Assembly (NCBI GenBank): GCA_023419605.1
Contig: JAEZXR010000032.1
Location: forward strand, 22,499 to 86,498
Direction of reading: 5' to 3'
Source: Bacillota bacterium
GTDB taxonomy: Bacteria > Bacillota > Clostridia > Acetivibrionales > JAEZXR01
DNA: 64,000 nucleotides
The notes below the pieces were generated by a model that did no database searches, was not told the DNA's origin, and saw only the letters and a program-made list of their open reading frames with translations. A program made the translations under genes and the position numbers. Positions 34,677-42,082 of the stretch are shown here, piece by piece (the stretch's first letter is position 1; every line of letters begins with the position of its first letter).

Positions 34677-34799
34677 GCAATCACACCTTTAAAAAGTAGA
34701 ACTTGTATTCTTTTCTTATTATCAGTATAATAGCATTGTGGTTTGTTATCTATAAAAATCTTGCCTATATTCATAACAATATTGCGCATGGAGGATTTT

Positions 34800-35690
34800 A
34801 TGAAGAAGATATTAAAAATAGGAGAGAATTTTTTTGAAGAAAAAATCCATGGTGATTATTGCTTTCCCTTTGAGATTAGTTATGATACCTTATCTGCGTT
34901 TGAACACGGCTTTTTAGACTGTCATTGGCATCCGGAACTGGAGTTTTCAGTTATTTTGGATGGAGCCATGGAATATCAGGTAAATGACACTGTATATGGA
35001 GCAACAAAAGGCTGCGGAATCTTTACTAATGCAAATAGCCTCCATACAGCCAGAGCCTGCGAAGGCCAGGATTGTACTTATATAGCTGTCATATTTAATC
35101 CGGTTTTAATCTTCGGTCATGAAAATAGTGCCGTTGAAAAAAGATACGTGGATATCATCGTAGGTTCCCCTAAGTTTTCCTCCTTGTACCTGGATCCGGC
35201 CTGTGGCTGGCAGAAGCAGATAATACAGCTGCTTCTGGATATCAATACTCTTTATCAAGACCAGGAAATCTGTTATGAACTGCTAATCAAGAGCAAGCTG
35301 TGTGAACTTTGGTCGATTCTATATAAGGGATTCCAATCCATGCTTCAAAACGCTACTATACCCGCTTCCAAGGATATTTCGCGGTTAAAACAAATGTTAA
35401 ACTATATTCATAACAATTATAATGAAAAACTTACTTTGGACAATATTGCTTCTGCCTGTAATATCAGTAAAAGCGAATGCTGCCGCTTCTTTAAAAAAAT
35501 GATACGGCAAACGCCCTTTGAATACCTTTTAAATTATCGTATCCAAAAAAGTATTCCCTTATTATTGGATGAAACTTTAAATATTACTGAAATCGCCGAA
35601 AGGGTTGGATTCGCCAATGCAAGCTACTATTCGGAAATTTTCAGGAGATATATGAGCTGTTCTCCAACGGAATACAAGAAACTGCGTTAA
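34800..35690 (+). CDS. AraC-family regulator with cupin domain, divergent from the YczE-like gene
   Basis: The 296-residue protein has an N-terminal cupin region (with FLDCHWHPELEFSVILDG, about 40-60) and a C-terminal AraC double HTH (with LTLDNIASACNISKSECCRFFKKM and ITEIAERVGFANASYYSEIFRRYMSCSPTEYKKLR). GGAGGA at about 34791 fits the ATG at 34800; the frame opens further upstream. It probably responds to a small ligand and activates the divergent YczE-like/hypothetical pair. A TATAAT-like box lies in the shared 123-bp gap. Confidence 0.85.
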   Translation: MKKILKIGENFFEEKIHGDYCFPFEISYDTLSAFEHGFLDCHWHPELEFSVILDGAMEYQVNDTVYGATKGCGIFTNANSLHTARACEGQDCTYIAVIFNPVLIFGHENSAVEKRYVDIIVGSPKFSSLYLDPACGWQKQIIQLLLDINTLYQDQEICYELLIKSKLCELWSILYKGFQSMLQNATIPASKDISRLKQMLNYIHNNYNEKLTLDNIASACNISKSECCRFFKKMIRQTPFEYLLNYRIQKSIPLLLDETLNITEIAERVGFANASYYSEIFRRYMSCSPTEYKKLR

Positions 35691-35899
35691 ACCGTAGGGC
35701 ATGGTAAGCAATTTCGGATATCCTCCAATTTACCATCATGTCGCAAGTGCGTCTTACACTGGTAAATTTGCTTTCTAAAAGATTTACTGAAAAAGAATAG
35801 TAATTTGGAAGAACAATATATACTGCCGTGCTTGTTTCCTGTATAATAGGAACAAAAGTGTACTCCGCAGACCAACTGTACAATGTAGGATGGAGCTTA

Positions 35900-35956
35900 G
35901 CTAATTCGACATTCGCACAGCCCCGGAATCATTGGCTATGCGAACGCCAAATTAGC
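35900..35956. repeat. Imperfect inverted repeat in the gap before the ABC-F gene
   Basis: GCTAATTCGACATTCGCA at 35900-35917 pairs with TGCGAACGCCAAATTAGC at 35939-35956 with a few G-U or mismatched positions. No T run follows, so it is not a simple terminator. It could be a leader structure, as ABC-F genes are often regulated by attenuation. The rest of the 389-bp gap has no ORF with a ribosome site. Confidence 0.45.
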
Positions 35957-36079
35957 AGTTACCGGTCCTATTACATATAGTAAGCAAAAGGCAGAGTGCG
36001 AGGTGCACGGGAAGGGACACTGAAAACAAGGGAATAAGAGAGTGTCCGCGCTGTATAATAAGGTGAAGGGAAAGATACT

Positions 36080-37999
36080 GTGAATATATTATCCGCGGAA
36101 AAAATATCGAAAAGCTACAGTGAAAAAATATTATTTGATGATATATCCTTAGGCATTAATGAGGGCGACAAAATCGGCGTCATCGGTGTCAATGGAACAG
36201 GAAAATCAACACTTTTGAAGGTGATTGCAGGAATAGAGACAATGGATGCCGGTAGAATCATAACCGGAAATAGTGCAACTATTGAGTATTTACCGCAGAA
36301 TCCCTTTTTCGAAGAAGGTACGACAGTACTCCAGCAAGTCTTTAAAGGGAATTCTCCTATGATGGAGTTGCTCAGGGAGTACGAAGACACGCTCCGGAAG
36401 GTGAATGAGAATCCCGGTGATAACCGTTTTGAAAAAAGGTTGGTTGCCTTAACCCAAAGGATGGACAGCATGGGCGCCTGGACGCTGGAAAGCGAGGCCA
36501 AAGCAATTCTGACCCAGTTGGGAATTCACGATTTCCAGGCCAATGTCAAAACTTTGTCCGGCGGACAAAGAAAAAGAGTTGCCATGGCAAGTGCTTTGAT
36601 CAGTCCGGCAGACTTACTGATTCTGGACGAGCCTACAAACCATATTGACAATGATACGGTGGACTGGCTGGAAAACTATCTGCACAAAAGGAAGGGCGCA
36701 CTGCTCATGGTTACCCATGACAGATACTTCCTTGACAGGGTTGTAAATCGTATAATCGAGCTGGATCGGGGAAAACTTTACAGCTATCAGGCAAACTACA
36801 GCAGCTTTTTGGAAATGAAAGCCGAACGAGAGGAAATGGAGCAGTCCTCCGAAAGAAAGCGGCAAAATCTTTTGCGCAATGAATTGGAGTGGATTCGAAG
36901 AGGGGCAAAGGCCCGTTCCACGAAGCAAAAGGCTCGAATCGAGCGTTTTGAAAAGCTGCAGGATGAACAGGCACCGGCTAGCCTGGGTAATGTGGAAATG
37001 ATTGCAGGCTCCTCGCGGCTGGGTAGAAAGACCATTGAACTGGAGAAGATCAGCAAAAGCTTTTCAGGGGTTGAAGTCATTAAAGATTTCAGCTATATTG
37101 TCCTGCGGGATGACCGGATCGGAGTCATCGGTCCCAACGGCAGGGGAAAATCAACCCTGCTGAATATCGTTGCCGGTCGATTGAACCCGGATAAAGGAAG
37201 TATATCGACCGGAGAGACGGTTAAGATCGGTTTTTTCACCCAGGAAAATGAGGGAATGAACGAAAACCTGCGCGTGATTGAATATATCCGGGAGGAAGCA
37301 GAGTACCTTGTGACGGCGGAGGGCAGCCTCAGTGCTTCGCAGATGCTGGAAAGGTTTTTATTCCCTCCGGGTGTACAGTGGACTCCTATCAGCAAGCTAT
37401 CCGGAGGAGAGAAGCGGCGGCTTTATCTTCTGCGCATATTGATGGGGGCTCCGAATATTCTGCTGCTGGATGAGCCGACCAATGACCTGGATATTCAGAC
37501 GCTCACTTTGCTGGAAAGTTATCTGGATGATTTTGCGGGTGCTGTAATGGTAGTTTCCCATGACCGGTATTTTCTGGATAGGGTAGCGGAAAGAATTTTT
37601 TCCTTTGAGGGAAATGGGGAAATTAAACAATTCGCAGGCAATTATTCCGATTATCGAGAAATCTCACAGCGAACGGAGTCGGAACGGGATAATACCCGAC
37701 TAAAAACCGAAACGGATAAAAAAAGCAGCACTACAGAAAATACGAAGGAAAAGCCGCTGAAATTTTCCTACAAAGAGCAAAAAGAGTTCGAGCAGATTGA
37801 CAGCGTCATTGCCGGGTTGGAAAAAGAGCTGGAGGAAGTAAGCCGGCGGATGAATGAATCTTCCAGTGATTTCGGGAAGCTGCAAGAACTGCTGCATCAA
37901 AAGGAAGAACTGGAAAAGCAGCTTGAAACTGCAATGGAACGCTGGGTTTATTTGAATGAACTTGCAGAAGAAATCGATAAAAATAAGAAAGGTATGTAA
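36080..37999 (+). CDS. ABC-F family ATPase (Uup/YdiF-like)
   Basis: The 639-residue soluble protein has two ABC domains. Domain 1 has Walker A GVNGTGKST, signature LSGGQRKRVAMA and Walker B LLILDEPTNHID; domain 2 has GPNGRGKST, LSGGEKRRLYLL and ILLLDEPTNDLD. No membrane domain is present. A charged C-terminal extension (about 545-639) with Lys/Glu coiled-coil character (EFEQIDSVIAGLEKELEE) matches Uup-type proteins. ABC-F proteins act on ribosomes or on DNA intermediates; Uup is linked to transposon excision and ribosome assembly. The start is GTG 36080 behind AAGGGAAAG. The RNA helicase follows after 10 bp, suggesting a shared role in ribosome or RNA biology. Confidence 0.9.
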   Translation: MNILSAEKISKSYSEKILFDDISLGINEGDKIGVIGVNGTGKSTLLKVIAGIETMDAGRIITGNSATIEYLPQNPFFEEGTTVLQQVFKGNSPMMELLREYEDTLRKVNENPGDNRFEKRLVALTQRMDSMGAWTLESEAKAILTQLGIHDFQANVKTLSGGQRKRVAMASALISPADLLILDEPTNHIDNDTVDWLENYLHKRKGALLMVTHDRYFLDRVVNRIIELDRGKLYSYQANYSSFLEMKAEREEMEQSSERKRQNLLRNELEWIRRGAKARSTKQKARIERFEKLQDEQAPASLGNVEMIAGSSRLGRKTIELEKISKSFSGVEVIKDFSYIVLRDDRIGVIGPNGRGKSTLLNIVAGRLNPDKGSISTGETVKIGFFTQENEGMNENLRVIEYIREEAEYLVTAEGSLSASQMLERFLFPPGVQWTPISKLSGGEKRRLYLLRILMGAPNILLLDEPTNDLDIQTLTLLESYLDDFAGAVMVVSHDRYFLDRVAERIFSFEGNGEIKQFAGNYSDYREISQRTESERDNTRLKTETDKKSSTTENTKEKPLKFSYKEQKEFEQIDSVIAGLEKELEEVSRRMNESSSDFGKLQELLHQKEELEKQLETAMERWVYLNELAEEIDKNKKGM

Positions 38000-38009
38000 G
38001 GAGATCGGA

Positions 38010-39233
38010 ATGGCGGATACATTTTATGAATTGAACTTGAAGCCGGCACTTGTGACAGCGCTGGAAAAAGAGAAAATAACCACCCCTACGGAAATACAGC
38101 AAAAGGTGATTCCGGAATTATTGAAGAATAAGGATATAATTGCACAATCGGAGACGGGTACCGGCAAAACTCTGGCTTACCTGCTTCCCTTGTTTGAAAA
38201 GATAAATCCCGACCTTCGGGAGATGCAGGCGATTATTTTGGTACCGACCCATGAGCTTGCCATACAGATCCAGCGCCAGATGGAACGGTTGGCCGAAAAC
38301 TCGGAAATCGGGATAAGTTCAACGCCCATCATCGGGAATGTTAATATTGCCCGGCAGATTGAAAAATTAAAGGAAAAGCCTCATATTATCGTGGGTTCTT
38401 CCGGAAGGATTCTGGAATTAATTAAAAAACGGAAAATATCGGCGCATACCATTAAAACCATTATCCTGGATGAGGCTGACCGGCTCATGGATAAAAATAA
38501 CCTGGAGAGTGTGAAGGCGGTCGTTAAAAGCACCTTGAAGGAAAGGCAGATGATGCTGTTTTCCGCTACCATTTCCAAAGAGACCCTTGATAAAGCAAAG
38601 GAAATGATGAAGGAGCCGGAAGTTATACGTGCGGAGGCACAGGCTTCCGTTCCGTCAACCATTGAGCATGTTTATTTTATGGCAGAACAAAGAGACAAGG
38701 TGGAGGTGCTGCGAAAGCTCACAAGGATCATGAATCCGCAGCGTGCCATTGCATTTGTAAATAAAAGTGAAGAAATTGAAATTTTGGCTGCAAAGCTGAA
38801 ACATCACGGATTAAACGCGGAAGCAATTCATGGAGCCAATTTCAAACTGGAGCGAAAAAAGATCCTGGAGGATTTCCGGGCAGGGAAGATACAGGTTCTT
38901 GTAGCTTCCGATATCGCTGCTCGGGGGCTGGATATTGAAGGGGTTACCCATGTTATAAATGTGAGCATGCCGGAAGATCCGAAGGACTATTTACATCGTG
39001 TAGGAAGAACCGGCAGAAAGGGCCTGACCGGAACTGCCGTCTCCATTGTGACTGACCGGGAACTGCCCTTGATTCAGATGTATGAGAAGTCCTTTCAAAT
39101 CAGTATTGCTCCTAAAGATATGTACTCTGGACAGATTATTACTCCAGGAGACAGAAAAGCCTTGAAAAAGGCACCTCGTCCGCAGGATGGAGCAAAAAAG
39201 GAAAAGGTGTTTAAGCCGGGGAAAAAATATTAA
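38010..39233 (+). CDS. DEAD-box RNA helicase
   Basis: The 407-residue protein has the helicase core: Q motif region (TPTEIQQKVIP), motif I AQSETGTGKT, Ia VPTHELA, II DEAD, III SAT, IV FVNKS, V ARGLDIEGV and VI HRVGRTGR. A short basic tail (about 385-407) ends the protein. It unwinds RNA duplexes during ribosome assembly or mRNA decay. AAGGAGA lies at the ABC-F stop codon and sets the ATG at 38010; the frame opens upstream inside the ABC-F gene. It is translated from the same message as the ABC-F protein. Confidence 0.93.
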   Translation: MADTFYELNLKPALVTALEKEKITTPTEIQQKVIPELLKNKDIIAQSETGTGKTLAYLLPLFEKINPDLREMQAIILVPTHELAIQIQRQMERLAENSEIGISSTPIIGNVNIARQIEKLKEKPHIIVGSSGRILELIKKRKISAHTIKTIILDEADRLMDKNNLESVKAVVKSTLKERQMMLFSATISKETLDKAKEMMKEPEVIRAEAQASVPSTIEHVYFMAEQRDKVEVLRKLTRIMNPQRAIAFVNKSEEIEILAAKLKHHGLNAEAIHGANFKLERKKILEDFRAGKIQVLVASDIAARGLDIEGVTHVINVSMPEDPKDYLHRVGRTGRKGLTGTAVSIVTDRELPLIQMYEKSFQISIAPKDMYSGQIITPGDRKALKKAPRPQDGAKKEKVFKPGKKY

Positions 39234-39259
39234 AAATAAATTTGAGTTTACATATAGGT

Positions 39260-39350
39260 AACGAACTTTAAACCTAAATAAATCGGAGCAGAAAAACATC
39301 CGGCAGTTGGGATGGTTTTCTGCGGAGTAAATTCAACTTTAAAGTTCGTT
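39260..39350. terminator. Nested hairpin after the helicase gene
   Basis: An outer 12-bp repeat (AACGAACTTTAA at 39260-39271 with 39339-39350) encloses an inner 14-bp hairpin (GCAGAAAAACATCC at 39288-39301 with 39310-39323). The inner stem has A and T tracts and probably terminates the operon; the outer arm is unusual. Confidence 0.6.
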
Positions 39351-39406
39351 ATTCATAAGGTGATGCAAAATAATTAGCTGGTCTTTTGTGTGGGAGGGGG
39401 ACATTT

Positions 39407-40057
39407 GTGGCAACTTTTGCCTTTGTTTCGGATTTTGATGGAACATTGACCCAGCGGGATTTTTATCATATCATCATCGATAAATACCTGGAGGACTGGG
39501 GACGAAAATATTACGAGGACTGGAAAAGAAATAACAAAATCAATGTAGAATTTCTGAATAAGATATTCGGCTCCATCGGCAGGCTGGAAGAGGAGATACG
39601 GGAAGATATTCATCAAATCCCGATCGATGAATATGCTGTAAAGTTTATTAAAAAAGTACAGGCGAAGGGTGGCCGCTTTTATATACTCAGTGCCGGTACT
39701 TCCTATTATATTGAGATTTTGCTTGAGCACCTGGGTATAAAAGAGGTTACAGTCATATCCATGAAAGGCTGCTATAAAAATGGAGGGATTGAAATAACGC
39801 CGGATCCAACCAGTCCCTATTACTCTGAAGTATTCGGACTGAATAAGCGACGGGTGATCGAGGACCTTAAAAAGGAATATGACCGCGTGTTTTTTGCCGG
39901 AGACAGCGAGCCGGATTTGGAAGCTGCAAAAGCTTCTGATCTGGCTTTTGCAAAAAGCGAGCTTAAGGAATTGCTCCGCAGGGAGAAATACAAATTTGTT
40001 CCCTTTGAAGGCTATAGGCAGATTGATTCTTATATGGATGAAAATGGGTGGGAGTAG
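39407..40057 (+). CDS. HAD-family phosphatase (MtnX-like)
   Basis: The 216-residue protein is a HAD-IB-type hydrolase: motif I SDFDGTLTQ, motif II LSAGTSYY, and motif III/IV GDSEPDLEAA. The sequence around EDWGRKYYEDWKR and the length resemble MtnX-type phosphatases of methionine salvage, but no other salvage gene is near. Start chosen as GTG 39407 because GGGAGGGGG lies 8-10 nt upstream; the frame opens at 39386. Cytoplasmic; substrate unknown. Confidence 0.82.
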   Translation: MATFAFVSDFDGTLTQRDFYHIIIDKYLEDWGRKYYEDWKRNNKINVEFLNKIFGSIGRLEEEIREDIHQIPIDEYAVKFIKKVQAKGGRFYILSAGTSYYIEILLEHLGIKEVTVISMKGCYKNGGIEITPDPTSPYYSEVFGLNKRRVIEDLKKEYDRVFFAGDSEPDLEAAKASDLAFAKSELKELLRREKYKFVPFEGYRQIDSYMDENGWE

Positions 40058-40062
40058 GCTGC

Positions 40063-40129
40063 TTTCAGCAATATGAAAATTATTTTTTTATAGTGGGTGA
40101 TTGTACCGTAAAGGCGAATAAAGTATAAT
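40063..40129 (+). promoter_or_regulatory. Promoter of the CE7 esterase gene with partial TTTC element
   Basis: TTGTAC at 40101-40106 and TATAAT at 40124-40129 are 17 bp apart. TTTCAG at 40063-40068 lies 61 bp before the -10, where other pectin promoters have TTTCTA. Confidence 0.65.
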
Positions 40130-40167
40130 TATGGTATATTTTGTTTTATAATAAGGGGGAAAATAAA

Positions 40168-41127
40168 ATGCCAATGATAGATATGCCTTTGGAGAAGTTG
40201 AAGGAATACCGGGGAATCAACCCGTGTCCGGCTGATATCGATCAATACTGGGAGGATGCCATCGCGGAAATGAGGTCAGTAGACCCTCAGGTGGAGTTGG
40301 TGCCCAGCGAGTTTCAAGTTCCTTTTGCAGAGTGCTTTGATTTGTACTTTACAGGCGTGAGGGGAGCCAGGGTTCACGCAAAATATTTGCGTCCTAAGAA
40401 TGCTGCAAAGCCTCATCCTGCCGTACTGCAGTTTCACGGTTACGCTGGCAGCAGTGGAGACTGGCAGGATAAACTTTCTTACGTGGCAAACGGATATGCA
40501 ATCGCTTCCATGGATTGTCGCGGGCAGGGTGGCAAATCCGAGGATGTGGGAGGCGTAGTTGGCAATACCCTTCGAGGCCATATCATCCGCGGATTGGATG
40601 ACAAACCCGAAAATTTGCTGTTTCGGCATATCTTCCTGGATACTGCCCAGTTGGCCAATATTATTATGTCCATGCCGGAAGTCGATGAGAACAGAGTCGG
40701 CGCTATAGGAGGCTCTCAGGGAGGTGCGCTTACTTTGGTCTGCGCGAGTCTGGAACCAAAAATTAAGAGACTGGCACCGGTGTTTCCTTTCTTGTGCGAC
40801 TATAAAAGAGTCTGGCAGATGGATTTGGCAAAAGACGCTTATGAAGAGCTGAGAATCTATTTTAGAAATTTTGACCCGTTGCATAAGAGAGAAGATGAAA
40901 TATTTACAAAACTGGGTTACATCGACCTGCAATATATCGTGAAGAGAATTCGTGGAGAGGTTTTGATGGCAACAGGGCTCATGGATACCGTCTGTCCGCC
41001 TTCTACACAGTTTGCTGCCTATAATAAAATAACAGCTCCTAAAAATATGGTCATATATCCTGATTTCGGACATGAGGGACTTCCGGGATTTAACGATATG
41101 ACGTACCAATTTATGTTGGGACTGTAG
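40168..41127 (+). CDS. CE7 acetylesterase (acetyl xylan esterase / cephalosporin C deacetylase family)
   Basis: The 319-residue alpha/beta-hydrolase has the CE7 hallmarks: the N-terminal MPMIDMPLEKLKEYRG, QFHGYAGSSGDW, the RGQGG oxyanion-associated motif (MDCRGQGGKS), the nucleophile elbow GGSQGG, and a C-terminal His in FGHEG. CE7 enzymes remove acetyl groups from short sugar oligomers inside the cell. GGGGGAAA before ATG 40168 sets the start. It has its own promoter and terminator. In the present context acetylated pectin or xylan fragments are likely substrates. Confidence 0.92.
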   Translation: MPMIDMPLEKLKEYRGINPCPADIDQYWEDAIAEMRSVDPQVELVPSEFQVPFAECFDLYFTGVRGARVHAKYLRPKNAAKPHPAVLQFHGYAGSSGDWQDKLSYVANGYAIASMDCRGQGGKSEDVGGVVGNTLRGHIIRGLDDKPENLLFRHIFLDTAQLANIIMSMPEVDENRVGAIGGSQGGALTLVCASLEPKIKRLAPVFPFLCDYKRVWQMDLAKDAYEELRIYFRNFDPLHKREDEIFTKLGYIDLQYIVKRIRGEVLMATGLMDTVCPPSTQFAAYNKITAPKNMVIYPDFGHEGLPGFNDMTYQFMLGL

Positions 41128-41182
41128 GAGAACATAATATACCGGCTTGTTTGGCAAGGAATTAATTTTAATAATTTATAGC

Positions 41183-41223
41183 TATACAAAAAAGGAATGC
41201 GCTGCGCATTCCTTTTTTGTATA
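41183..41223 (+). terminator. Intrinsic terminator of the CE7 gene
   Basis: A 20-bp inverted repeat (41183-41202 with 41204-41223) includes GGAATGCGC and flanking A6/T6 tracts. Confidence 0.9.
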
Positions 41224-41421
41224 CATCAATTTTATGTACGGATTAAAAATCTGCTGCAATAATACTGAAACATACCGTAGGTTCACATAAAAGCCGTGAA
41301 GCGGTAAAAGAAAGATCATTGTTTAGACAAAGCGGAAAAAATTTATCACTATCTTTTTAAAACTGCAAGGAATCGGACTGCACTGTATTGTTCCTTTGAA
41401 AAATAGAATATAAAACAAAAC

Positions 41422-41453
41422 CGGCTGATAAAATCAGCCGGCTCCTATTTATT
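41422..41453. terminator. Orphan terminator-like hairpin
   Basis: CCGGCTGAT at 41422-41430 pairs with ATCAGCCGG at 41434-41442, followed by CTCCTATTTATT. It lies 295 bp after the CE7 gene with no recognised gene between them. Confidence 0.7.
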
Positions 41454-41645
41454 AGCATGAAGAATGGATAATAGATGACCAGTCCATATCCAAGATAATT
41501 ATAGCCACAATATACCAACATGTCAAGAAAAATTTAGCAATTTTAGCTCCACTAGGGCCGTTGGCAATAGGAAAATTACAACAGGGTTGAAAATCTTTTG
41601 AAGAAATAGTAATATAGAAGATATTAATGCGAACAAACTTTATGG
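41454..41645. other. Intergenic stretch without recognised content
   Basis: Together with 41224-41421 this forms most of a 530-bp gap between the CE7 gene and a small membrane protein gene. I see no ORF with a ribosome site on either strand and no tRNA-like fold. A small RNA ending at the hairpin at 41422-41453 is possible but unsupported. Confidence 0.4.
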
Positions 41646-41659
41646 AGAAAGGATACAGC

Positions 41660-41968
41660 ATGCTGATATTATTTACTTTTGCATTTAATATAATATTGCT
41701 TGCTGCGATAGTGGCGGGTGCGACTTCTCTGAGAAAAGGTCCTGTTTCAGGCGGGATTCAGCTTCTTTTGGAAAAGACGGCAGCGGTGTATGAGTATGCT
41801 GTCTATTTGGCTGCAATTCAGTTGGGCCTTGCCGTTATTTTTTTCTTTCATTCCATATCCAACCACAGGATTATTACGCTGGACATCCTGTACAAATTCA
41901 GCCTCCTGATGCTTATTATATTTCAAAATTTAAAGGAACCTGAGACCCTCCCTTGTTCAAGTATGTAA
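41660..41968 (+). CDS. Small hypothetical membrane protein (102 aa)
   Basis: The 102-residue protein has three probable membrane helices: an N-terminal one (MLILFTFAFNIILLAAIVAG), one around YAVYLAAIQLGLAVIFFF and one near ILYKFSLLMLIIF. GAGAAAGGA precedes ATG 41660; the frame is open to 41627. I do not recognise the family. It lies 114 bp upstream of the SecA-like gene on the same strand; a functional link is possible but not shown. Confidence 0.5.
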   Translation: MLILFTFAFNIILLAAIVAGATSLRKGPVSGGIQLLLEKTAAVYEYAVYLAAIQLGLAVIFFFHSISNHRIITLDILYKFSLLMLIIFQNLKEPETLPCSSM

Positions 41969-42082
41969 CTGGCGATGCAGTTTTTGCAATGCTTTGAAGA
42001 GCATGACCAAATCAAACATGCCAAAAGCTGTTTGGCTTTAATTGTTTTGTTCAGAGCTTGAAAATTTGGGGAGGTTTTTATT

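Noticed and set aside
39407..40057. Assigning the HAD phosphatase as MtnX of methionine salvage
   Set aside because: The resemblance is only partial and no other salvage gene is in the window.
40276..41157. Long minus-strand frame (293 codons) opposite the CE7 esterase
   Set aside because: Antisense to a clear CE7 enzyme; it runs across the esterase stop and has no start signals.
41452..41661. Minus-strand frame of 69 codons in the CE7-SecA gap
   Set aside because: No ribosome site, and the composition looks like translated AT-rich spacer.
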